In this document: one piece after another, positions 8,414 to 15,674 of the stretch
Position numbering within the stretch: position 1 is the first letter of the stretch
Layout: the number at the start of each line of letters is the position of its first letter
Assembly: GCF_014650995.1 (NCBI RefSeq)
Contig: NZ_BMWA01000001.1
Span: 62,001-126,000 of the forward strand
Origin: Streptomyces viridiviolaceus
GTDB taxonomy: Bacteria; Actinomycetota; Actinomycetes; Streptomycetales; Streptomycetaceae
Length of the DNA: 64,000 nt
Direction: 5' to 3'
Translations under genes and position numbers: made by a program
The notes under the pieces: generated by a model
What the model was told of the DNA's origin: nothing
What the model saw: only the letters and a program-made list of their open reading frames with translations
Databases searched by the model: none

Positions 8414-9394
8414 ATGACGCAGGTGACTCCTCCCGGGTGGTATCCGGACCCCGGGCAGACAAGTGACGGTCCCGCCACCGAGCGCTGGTGGGACGGCAAG
8501 GCGTGGACCGACCAGGTCCGCCCCGCGGGGTCGGCCGCCGCGTGGGGTCCCCCGGCGCCGCAGCCGGCGCAGCCGCCGGCGGCCGACGCCGTTCCCGGGC
8601 CCTACCCGGTGCATCCGGGGTATCCCGGGTATCCCGTCCGGACCGCCGGCCGGCGGTCCGGTCTGCGCACGGGCACGGCCGTGGCCGTGGCCGTCGCCGT
8701 GCTGGCCGGCATCGGGGTCGGCGCGTACGTGATGACGGACGACGACGGTTCGGACGGCACCAGCGCCGGCTCCCAGCAGCAGGACCGGCGCGGTGACCGG
8801 AACGCCCCCTTCGGCGGTGAGTCGCCCGCTCCCGACTCCCCCGGCGGCTCCGAGCCGCCGACCGTGGACAGCGGTTCGGTGACGGACCCGGTGAGCGGGA
8901 TCAGCCTGCCGGTTCCTGACGGCTGGGAGGGCCAGGAACTGTCGGTCGGCGCGCAGGTGACGTCGAAGGACAGCTACGAGTGCCCCGGCGACACCTCCAA
9001 GACCTGCACCAAGGGCGGCGCCTACTCGGCGCCCGCGGTCGTGCTCGGCACGAAGGGCGACACGGCCGAACAGGTCGCGAAGGCGGACATCGAGGCGAAC
9101 GCCGAGGAGTCCTACGGCGGCAAGTCCTACGGCGAGATCACCTCGCACGAGGTGCTGGCCTCCGAGGCGGTGACCGTCGCCGGACAGAAGGGCTACCTGG
9201 TCCGCTGGAAGGCCGTCACCGCCAAGGGCGCCGACGGCTTCGTCGAGTCGCTCGCCTTCCCCTCACCCGCCGACCCCGAGCGGATCGTCGTCGTGCGGTT
9301 CGGCGTCGACGCCGACGGGAAGCAGACCGTGATCGACGAGATCACCGAGGGCATCGAGGTGTCCACCGGGGGCGGCAGCGGTCAGGACGTCTGA
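8414..9394 (+). CDS. DUF2510 domain membrane-anchored protein
   Basis: A 326-aa protein. Residues 1-40 are a DUF2510 domain, recognised by GWYPDPG and ERWWDGKAWTDQ. A Pro/Ala-rich linker follows, then one transmembrane helix (about residues 82-105, rich in Val/Ala), a Ser/Gly/Asp-rich stretch, and an extracytoplasmic domain to the end with a CPGDTSKTC pair of cysteines that could form a disulfide. DUF2510 domains commonly sit at the cytoplasmic N-terminus of single-pass actinobacterial membrane proteins; their function is unknown. The ATG at 8414 is preferred over the open frame from 8345 because the domain begins immediately after it. It ends before a strong hairpin at 9422. Confidence 0.85.
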   Translation: MTQVTPPGWYPDPGQTSDGPATERWWDGKAWTDQVRPAGSAAAWGPPAPQPAQPPAADAVPGPYPVHPGYPGYPVRTAGRRSGLRTGTAVAVAVAVLAGIGVGAYVMTDDDGSDGTSAGSQQQDRRGDRNAPFGGESPAPDSPGGSEPPTVDSGSVTDPVSGISLPVPDGWEGQELSVGAQVTSKDSYECPGDTSKTCTKGGAYSAPAVVLGTKGDTAEQVAKADIEANAEESYGGKSYGEITSHEVLASEAVTVAGQKGYLVRWKAVTAKGADGFVESLAFPSPADPERIVVVRFGVDADGKQTVIDEITEGIEVSTGGGSGQDV

Positions 9395-9421
9395 CCGGTC
9401 CGCGCCCCCCGGACACGAGTC

Positions 9422-9466
9422 GGCCGGGTGGGGTGCCCTTCCGCTCAAAGGGCATCCCACCCGGCC
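9422..9466. terminator. Bidirectional hairpin between convergent genes
   Basis: A 19-bp stem, GGCCGGGTGGGGTGCCCTT paired with AAGGGCATCCCACCCGGCC with a single mismatch, closes a 7-nt loop. There is no clear T-run. It lies between the DUF2510 gene and the convergent tetR gene and could stop transcription from both sides. Confidence 0.8.
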
Positions 9467-9547
9467 GGGGGGTGCGCGCCGCCCCCGTCCCCACGGTGCG
9501 GCGCGGGCAGGCCACCGTCCAGTCATCCCGTGGACGGCGACCTGATC

Positions 9548-10159
9548 TCAGGGGAGGCCGAGTGCCGGCAGCACGACGGCCTCCACGAACCGGACGAGGT
9601 AGTCCGCGTCGGCGTACTCGCCCTCGATGACGGGGCGCATCCGGAGCACGCCGAACATCTGTGCGGGCACGTACTCGAGCGCCGGGTGGTCGGCGGGGAC
9701 CTCACCGCGCTCGACCCCGCGCCTCAGTATCTCCCGCAGCGCGGCGATCTCCGGCTCGACGAGCGCCTCGCGCAGCGCCCGCTGCAGTTCCTGGTCCTGC
9801 ATGACGGCGTGCCCGAGCGCCTGGAGCAGGGTGTCCTTGCCCGAACACTCGCCCGCGACCCGGGCCGCCTGGCGCAGGTCCTCGGCGAGGGAGCCGGTGT
9901 CGATCCCGGCGAAGCGCACCCGGCGGTGGGACCGCAGGGCCGCCGCCACGAACTGCGGCTTCGTCTTCCACTGCCGGTACAGCGTGGACTTGCTGCACCT
10001 GGTGCTGGCGGCGATGCCCTCCATGGTGATGGCGTCGTAGCCGCACTCACGGATCTGTGCGAGCACGGCGTCGAAGAACTCCTGCTCACGCTCCGGCGTG
10101 ATCTTGGAGCGGCGCGAGGCGCCGACCGTCTCCGGTCGGTCCGCGGCCTGCGACGTCAT
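9548..10159 (-). CDS. TetR/AcrR family transcriptional regulator
   Basis: 203 aa. The N-terminal HTH spans about residues 22-68 (ITPEREQEFFDAVLAQI, then GYDAITMEGIAASTRCSKSTLYRQW with the recognition helix CSKSTLYRQW). The C-terminal ligand-binding part is helical and includes VLRMRPVIEGEYADADYLVRF. It is divergent from the PAP2-phosphatase/EamA operon across a 196-bp gap that contains a 16-bp-phased array of palindromic half sites, which is most simply its own operator. The ligand is unknown; control of the membrane-protein operon and of itself is inferred. Confidence 0.9.
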   Translation of the reverse strand: MTSQAADRPETVGASRRSKITPEREQEFFDAVLAQIRECGYDAITMEGIAASTRCSKSTLYRQWKTKPQFVAAALRSHRRVRFAGIDTGSLAEDLRQAARVAGECSGKDTLLQALGHAVMQDQELQRALREALVEPEIAALREILRRGVERGEVPADHPALEYVPAQMFGVLRMRPVIEGEYADADYLVRFVEAVVLPALGLP

Positions 10160-10218
10160 GGGCTGTGCTCCTCGCTCGGGTCAGGCGGCCAAGGGCCCCG
10201 TTCCAGTGTGTCGTATGT

Positions 10219-10290
10219 CTACCGATACACCAGTGTACCGGTACACGAGCGTATCGGTACACTGACGTATCGGAACGGGGTCGTATCGAT
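10219..10290. promoter_or_regulatory. Phased 16-bp operator array, probable TetR binding region
   Basis: Near-identical 16-bp units begin at 10219 (CTACCGATACACCAGT), 10235 (GTACCGGTACACGAGC), 10251 (GTATCGGTACACTGAC), 10267 (GTATCGGAACGGGGTC) and 10283 (GTATCGAT, partial). The second unit sits in a perfect palindrome, GTGTACCGGTACAC (10233-10246), nested in a larger inverted repeat: ACCGATAC at 10221-10228 pairs with GTATCGGT at 10251-10258 around the same centre. This is much richer than a single TetR operator and suggests cooperative binding by several dimers. It lies 60 bp before tetR and about 70-140 bp before the PAP2 gene. Confidence 0.75.
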
Positions 10291-10355
10291 GAGAACCGTC
10301 ACAGGCCCCGTCCCCTGCACCACACACGCACCACCATCAGCGAAGGGGCCGGGGG

Positions 10356-11159
10356 ATGAATGCCCGTACCGAGCCTGCAGAAGCGGAGTCGGACGCGTCC
10401 GCGCGCCCACCGCTCGTCCGAGAGCTCCTGCTCGTCGCGGGGCTCTTCCTCGTGTACAAGTTCGGCCGCCGGCTGGCGACGGGCCACACCGCAGAGGCCT
10501 TCCGCAACGCGCACGACGTGTGGGACCTGGAACGAGCGCTGCACCTGCCCGGCGAGGGGGCGGTGCAGTCCCTTCTGCTGCGCGACGACACCCTCGTCCA
10601 CGTGGCGAACACCTACTACGCCACCGTCCACTTCCCGGCCACCGCGGCCTTCCTCATATGGCTGTACCTGCGGCGGCCGGCGCACTACGTCTGGGCCCGC
10701 CGGGTGCTGGCCGCGGTGACCGGCGCGGCGCTGGTGCTGCACCTCGTCTTCCCGCTCGCCCCGCCCCGGATGCTGGGCGCGACCGGACTGATGGACACCG
10801 CGCGGGTCTTCGGGCCCTCGGTGTACGGCCCGCCGCGGGCCGACTCGCTGTCGAACCAGTTCGCGGCGATGCCGTCGCTGCACTTCGGCTGGGCGCTGAT
10901 GCTGGCGATCGGCCTCGTCGTGGCCACCCGCTCCCGCCGACGGTGGCTGTGGCTGCTGCACCCGTTCGTCACCCTGCTGGTCATCGTGGGCACCGCGAAC
11001 CACTACTGGCTCGACGTGATCGTGGCGACCGTCCTGCTCGGCCTCGCCCTCGCGGTGATCCGCCTGCCGCGCCGGACCCGGACCACGGTGCCTCCCGGCC
11101 GGCCCGCGCTCCGGCGGCGGCCGGCGGAGCAGCCCGAGCTGGTGGGGGCGGGCCGATGA
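10356..11159 (+). CDS. PAP2-superfamily membrane phosphatase
   Basis: 267 aa with about six membrane segments. PAP2 motif elements are visible: AMPSLHFGWALML near residue 172 (the PSxH core) and GTANHYWLDVIVA near residue 211 (SRxxxxxHxxxD type, here with the catalytic His and Asp). The arrangement is that of the AUR1/inositol-phosphotransferase-like branch of bacterial PAP2 proteins, which act on lipid phosphates or phosphoinositol lipids at the membrane. The precise substrate is not evident. The ATG has GAAGGGG upstream. It overlaps the next gene by 4 bp (ATGA) and is the first gene of a two-gene operon facing the TetR regulator. Confidence 0.82.
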   Translation: MNARTEPAEAESDASARPPLVRELLLVAGLFLVYKFGRRLATGHTAEAFRNAHDVWDLERALHLPGEGAVQSLLLRDDTLVHVANTYYATVHFPATAAFLIWLYLRRPAHYVWARRVLAAVTGAALVLHLVFPLAPPRMLGATGLMDTARVFGPSVYGPPRADSLSNQFAAMPSLHFGWALMLAIGLVVATRSRRRWLWLLHPFVTLLVIVGTANHYWLDVIVATVLLGLALAVIRLPRRTRTTVPPGRPALRRRPAEQPELVGAGR

Positions 11160-12094
11160 GCGCCGCCCTGGTCGCCGTCCTGCTGTCCCTCGTCTCCGCC
11201 GTCGCCTACGCCGCCGCGGCCGTGGCGCAGGAGCGGCTGGCCGCCCGCAGCCCCGGCACGGGCGCGCTGCGGATGCTCGGCAGCGGCGCCTGGTGGTGGT
11301 CGGTCGCGCTCAACGCCTCGGCCGCGCTGCTGCACGTCGTCGCCCTCAAGTACGGCCCGCTCACCGTGGTCCAGCCGCTCGGCGCGCTCACCCTGGTCGC
11401 GGCGGTGCCCCTGGGCGCGCGGCTCGCGGGCCGGCGGGTCAGCGCGGTCGAGTGGCGGGGCACCGGACTGACCCTCCTCGGACTGGGCGCGCTGCTCCTC
11501 ACGGCCTCGGGCCCCGCGCCCGACGACGTGCTGAGCGTGCCCGAGGCGCTGGTGGTGTCCGGCACGACGGTGGCGCTGATCGGCATGCTGTCGTGGCCCG
11601 GTGCCCGCCCGGGCCTGCGGCATGCGACGGCGTCGGGCGTCGCCTCCGGGGTCGCCTCGGCGCTCACGCAGACCGTCACGGTCGCCGCCACGGACCGGTC
11701 GGGCCCGCTGCTCAGCGCCCAGGTGATCGGGGTGGCGGTACTGGTGGCCGCCTTCGCCACGGGAGGACTGCTGCTGTCGCAGACCGCCTACCGGGGCGGG
11801 CTGGGCGCCCCTCTCGCCGTGGTGACTCTGGCCAACCCGGTGGCCGCCGCCGTGATCGGGCTGTCGCTGCTCGGCGAGCGGCTCCGGGGCGGCCCGGCCG
11901 GTGTGCTGCTCGCCCTGACCGGCGCCGCGCTGGCCGCGTGGGGCGTGGTCCTGCTGAGCCGGGCGACACCCCCGGGGACGACCGACCCCCATCCGGTGGC
12001 CGCCGTGCTGGCCCTGGAGCCGGAACCGGCCGGGACGGAACCGGTGGTCGTGCCCCGGCAACCGGAGCCGGGGCACCTCACGGTCGCTCCGTGA
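11156..12094 (+). CDS. EamA/DMT-type membrane protein
   Basis: 312 aa, about ten predicted membrane helices in two similar halves, with features of the drug/metabolite transporter superfamily: ALKYGPLTVVQPLGALTLVAAVPLGARL near residue 62 and a late LANPVAAAVIGLSLLGERL. Related actinobacterial proteins are annotated as DMT transporters or as Mg2+-transporter NIPA-like proteins. The C-terminal 45 residues are Pro/Glu-rich and probably cytoplasmic. The start overlaps the PAP2 stop (ATGA), so the pair is likely co-regulated by the divergent TetR. The substrate is unknown. It ends 3 bp from the convergent phospholipase gene. Confidence 0.8.
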   Translation: MSAALVAVLLSLVSAVAYAAAAVAQERLAARSPGTGALRMLGSGAWWWSVALNASAALLHVVALKYGPLTVVQPLGALTLVAAVPLGARLAGRRVSAVEWRGTGLTLLGLGALLLTASGPAPDDVLSVPEALVVSGTTVALIGMLSWPGARPGLRHATASGVASGVASALTQTVTVAATDRSGPLLSAQVIGVAVLVAAFATGGLLLSQTAYRGGLGAPLAVVTLANPVAAAVIGLSLLGERLRGGPAGVLLALTGAALAAWGVVLLSRATPPGTTDPHPVAAVLALEPEPAGTEPVVVPRQPEPGHLTVAP

Positions 12095-12097
12095 CGA

Positions 12098-14149
12098 TCA
12101 GTCGGTGACGATCGCCGGGTCGCTCACCCCCGGGCGCCCGTTCTCCACGTGCCCGGCGAACCGCCGCAGGAAGGCCGGGTCCGCCTCCGAGGTGACGGTC
12201 AGGTCGTACCAGCGCCGGCCCGCCGCGAGGTCGACGGTGTGCCGCACGGTGGCGCCGGGGCGCACGGTGACGGTCCTGGTCCGGTCGGCGTAGGCGTCGG
12301 CGAGCCGCATCCGGACGGTACCGGTCCCCCGGTTGGTGAACGTCAGCTCCACGTCGTCCCCGACGTGCCGGGCCGTGACCTCGGGGCCGGCGGTGTCGCC
12401 GCGGCCCTTGAAGACGCGGAGGAAGCCGTTCGGGCCGTGCACGGTCAGGTCGTGGGAGCCTCCCGAGTACGCCGAGTTCCAGGTGTCCGCGATGGTCTTG
12501 CCGGCCTCGGTGGTGTACGTCCACGGCCCGTCGGTGCGGTTGCCGGAGGTGACGAGGAAGGCGGCGCCGGCCCGCGGGCCGGAGGCGAAGGTGAGCGTGA
12601 ACCCACCCGCCGCCGGGTCCGCCGAGCCGTCCACGGCGGGGGCGTACTTCAGCGGGCGGGCGGGGCGCAGGCCCCGCTCCTGCTTGGGCATGTCCGGGTC
12701 CGCCGGCGGCGTCGGACGGTAGTCGGGGTGGCGCTCGCGGTCCGGCGGCTCGTAGCCGTCGGTGTCCGGCAGGCGGGCCGGGCGGCTGTCCGGGCGGGAG
12801 AAGTCGAACGCGGAGGTCAGGTCACCGCAGATCGCGCGCCGCCAGGGCGAGATGTTGGGCTCGCGCACGCCGAAGCGGCGCTCCATGAACCGGACGACGG
12901 AGGTGTGGTCGAAGGTCTCGGAGCAGACGAAGCCGCCCTTGCTCCACGGCGAGACGACCAGCATCGGCACCCGCGGACCGAGCCCGTAGAAACCCTCGCG
13001 GTGGGTCTTGCTGCCCGGGAAGACGTCCAGGGAGACGTCGACGGTGGACCTGCCCTGCGCGGCGGACTTCGGCGGCAGCGGCGGCACCACGTGGTCGAAG
13101 AAGCCGTCGTTCTCGTCGTACGTGATGAACAGGGCCGTCTTCGCCCACACCGCCGGGTTGGAGGTGAGTGCGTCCAGGACCTGGGCGATGTACCAGGCGC
13201 CGTAGTTCGAGGGCCAGTTGGAGTGCTCGGAGAAGGCCTCGGGGGCGGCGATCCACGATATCTGCGGCAGCCGGTCCGCCTTGACGTCGGCGCGGAGCAG
13301 GTCGAAGTATCCGTCGCCGTTCTTGACGTCGGTGCCGGTGCGGGCCTTGTCGTACCACGGCTCGCCGGGCTCGGCGTTGCGGTACTTGTTGAAGTACAGC
13401 AGCGAGTTGTCGCCGTAGTTGCCGCGGTAGGCGTCGCCGATCCAGCCCCACGAGCCGGCCGCGTCCAGGCCGTCGCCGATGTCCTGGTAGATCTTCCAGG
13501 AGATCCCGGCCTCCTCCAGACGCTCGGGGTACGTCGTCCAGTCGTAGCCCAGCTCGTCGTTGCCGAGGACCGGTCCGCCGCCCTTGCCGTCGTTGCCTGT
13601 GTGGCCCGACCACAGGTAGTAGCGGTTGGGGTCGGTGGAGCCGATGAACGAGCAGTGGTAGGCGTCGCAGACGGTGAAGGCGTCGGCGAGCGCGTAGTGG
13701 AAGGGGATGTCCTCACGGGTCAGGTACGCCATGGTCGTGGTGCCCTTGGCGGGCAGCCACCGGTCGTACCTGCCGTTGTTGTAGGCGGCCTGTCCGTCGG
13801 GCCAGCCGTGCGGCAGTCCTTCGAGGAACTGCATGCCGAGATCGTCGGCGTCCGGGTGGAAGGGCAGGACCTCCTTGCCGTCCTTCGCCTGGTGCCAGAC
13901 CGACTTGCCGCCCGGGAGGGTGACCGGGTGCGGGTCGCCGAAGCCGCGGACGCCTCTGAGCTTGCCGAAGTAGTGGTCGAAGGAACGGTTCTCCTGCATC
14001 AGGACGACGATGTGCTCGACATCCTCGATCGATCCCGAGCGGTGGTTCGCCGGGAGCGCGGCGGCGCGCTCGATGCTGGCGGACAGCGCACTGAACGCGG
14101 TGGTGGCGCCCGCGAGTTGAAGGAAGCGACGCCGGTTGACTTCGGGCAT
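12098..14149 (-). CDS. plcC: Phosphocholine-type phospholipase C, Tat-exported
   Basis: 683 aa. The N-terminus MPEVNRRRFLQLAGATTAF is a Tat signal with the twin-arginine motif RRRFLQ. The catalytic domain (about residues 45-480) belongs to the phosphoesterase family of acidic phosphatases and non-haemolytic PLCs: HIVVLMQENRSFDHYFGKLRG near residue 45 with the Glu-Asn pair, HYALADAFTVCDAYHCS in the middle, and TYDENDGFFDHVVPP later. The C-terminus holds two DUF756-like beta domains (about 500-590 and 590-683). It would release the head group of phosphatidylcholine or similar lipids outside the cell. The ATG at 14149 is chosen because the signal begins there; the open frame upstream to 14413 is non-coding. 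The symbol follows the family name and is tentative. Confidence 0.9.
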   Translation of the reverse strand: MPEVNRRRFLQLAGATTAFSALSASIERAAALPANHRSGSIEDVEHIVVLMQENRSFDHYFGKLRGVRGFGDPHPVTLPGGKSVWHQAKDGKEVLPFHPDADDLGMQFLEGLPHGWPDGQAAYNNGRYDRWLPAKGTTTMAYLTREDIPFHYALADAFTVCDAYHCSFIGSTDPNRYYLWSGHTGNDGKGGGPVLGNDELGYDWTTYPERLEEAGISWKIYQDIGDGLDAAGSWGWIGDAYRGNYGDNSLLYFNKYRNAEPGEPWYDKARTGTDVKNGDGYFDLLRADVKADRLPQISWIAAPEAFSEHSNWPSNYGAWYIAQVLDALTSNPAVWAKTALFITYDENDGFFDHVVPPLPPKSAAQGRSTVDVSLDVFPGSKTHREGFYGLGPRVPMLVVSPWSKGGFVCSETFDHTSVVRFMERRFGVREPNISPWRRAICGDLTSAFDFSRPDSRPARLPDTDGYEPPDRERHPDYRPTPPADPDMPKQERGLRPARPLKYAPAVDGSADPAAGGFTLTFASGPRAGAAFLVTSGNRTDGPWTYTTEAGKTIADTWNSAYSGGSHDLTVHGPNGFLRVFKGRGDTAGPEVTARHVGDDVELTFTNRGTGTVRMRLADAYADRTRTVTVRPGATVRHTVDLAAGRRWYDLTVTSEADPAFLRRFAGHVENGRPGVSDPAIVTD

Positions 14150-14333
14150 GGGGGTGGGAAGCCTCTCGCCTCGGGTGAGTTCAGCCGGCCGGACGGTGCC
14201 GGGTGATGACGCAATGCGCGCGAAAGGAGTGTTCCAGGAGCAACAAACGTCAGGGAAGGGTCCGGTGGCGCTCATGTGAAAGTCGTCGGTACGTGAGGTG
14301 TGCCGGCCCCGACGCACGGGGATGGTCGCGATC

Positions 14334-15623
14334 ATGACAGGCATGCACACGGACACGGACTCCCCGCCCACCCGACGGCCCGCACGCCAGCTCCTCGCGG
14401 CCTCCGTGGGCAACGCCGTGGAGTGGTACGACTGGTACGCCTACACCTTCCTGGCCACCTACATCGCCGACCAGGTCTTCCCCAAGAGCGCGGACAACTC
14501 GCTCGTTCCGCTGCTGTCGACCTTCGCGGTGTTCGCGGTGGGCTTCTTCATGCGGCCCGTCGGCGGCCTGCTGATGGGCGCGATCGCCGACCGGCACGGG
14601 CGGCGCGCCGCGCTGACGGTCACCATCCTGCTGATGGGCGGCAGCAGCCTGCTGGTCGGGCTGACCCCCACGTACGCGGCCGTGGGGGTCCTCGCCCCGG
14701 TGGTCCTGGTCGCCGCACGGCTGCTGCAGGGCCTGTCCGTGGGCGGCGAGTTCGCGGCCTCGACGACCTTCCTCGTGGAGTCCGCGGGGCCCGGCCGCCG
14801 CGGACTGTTCTCCAGCTTCCAGTACGTCTCGACGACCGCCGGACAGCTCGTCGCGTCCGGCATCGCGGCCCTGCTGGTGAGGTCGCTGAGCGAGGACCGG
14901 ATGGACAGCTGGGGCTGGCGGGTGCCGTTCGTCCTCGGTGCGGTCCTCAGCCTGGTGGGCTTCTGGATCCGGCAGGGCGCCGAGGAGACCCGCAGCGCCG
15001 AACAGCAACGGGCGCCGCGTCCCGGCCTGTTCGAGGCGCTGCGCCGCCATCCGCGCCAGTCCCTGCTGATCGGCGGCATCACCGCCGGGGGCACCATCGC
15101 CTACTACACCTGGACGTCGTACCTGCCGACGTACGCCGAACTCGAGGCGGGCGTCGCCAAGTCGGACGCGCTGCTCGCGGGCACGATCTCGCTGGCCTTC
15201 TTCGCGCTGCTCCAGCCGCTCGGCGGACTGCTCTCCGACCGGTTCGGCCGCCGCCCGCTCCTGCTGTTCTTCGGCGTCGGTTTCGCCCTGCTGAGCGTGC
15301 CGCTGCTGCACGCCCTGCGCGACTCGTTCACCGTGCTGCTGCTCGTGCAGTGCTCCGGCATGGTCCTGCTGACCGGCTTCACCTCGATCAGCGCGGCCGT
15401 CAACGCGGAGGTCTTCCCGCCCCGGGTCCGCGCCGCCGGCATCGGCTTCCCCTACTCGCTCACGGTCGCCCTGTTCGGCGGCACGGCCCCGTACATGGGC
15501 ACGCTGTTCAAGGAGCTGGGCCACTCCGGGCTCTTCCCCTGGTACGTCGCGGTGCTGTGCCTGCTGTCCTCGCTGGTGTACCTGCGGCTGCCGGAGACGG
15601 CGCACAAGGAGCTGGAACGCTGA
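14334..15623 (+). CDS. MFS transporter, MHS type (second copy)
   Basis: 429 aa, about 12 membrane segments. MHS hallmarks are VGNAVEWYDWYAYTF near residue 25, ADRHGRRAAL between TM2 and TM3 and SDRFGRRPLL in the second half. GLSVGGEFAASTTFLVE matches the conserved TM4-TM5 block of the alpha-ketoglutarate permease (KgtP) group, to which this protein looks closest. ATG 14334 has GGGGATGG at a good distance; the frame is open to 14298. It is divergent from the phospholipase C gene across a 184-bp gap and has no obvious operon partner downstream, since the next gene is convergent. Likely substrate: a dicarboxylate or similar organic acid. Confidence 0.83.
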   Translation: MTGMHTDTDSPPTRRPARQLLAASVGNAVEWYDWYAYTFLATYIADQVFPKSADNSLVPLLSTFAVFAVGFFMRPVGGLLMGAIADRHGRRAALTVTILLMGGSSLLVGLTPTYAAVGVLAPVVLVAARLLQGLSVGGEFAASTTFLVESAGPGRRGLFSSFQYVSTTAGQLVASGIAALLVRSLSEDRMDSWGWRVPFVLGAVLSLVGFWIRQGAEETRSAEQQRAPRPGLFEALRRHPRQSLLIGGITAGGTIAYYTWTSYLPTYAELEAGVAKSDALLAGTISLAFFALLQPLGGLLSDRFGRRPLLLFFGVGFALLSVPLLHALRDSFTVLLLVQCSGMVLLTGFTSISAAVNAEVFPPRVRAAGIGFPYSLTVALFGGTAPYMGTLFKELGHSGLFPWYVAVLCLLSSLVYLRLPETAHKELER

Positions 15624-15674
15624 CGCCCGCCCGACGCCCCGCCCTGCAGCGCGCGCACCGGCACGCCGGCCGGC

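Noticed and set aside
9428..11155. Long upstream extension of the EamA gene
   Set aside because: The frame is open by chance through tetR and the PAP2 gene. The real start at 11156 overlaps the PAP2 stop and begins the first membrane helix.
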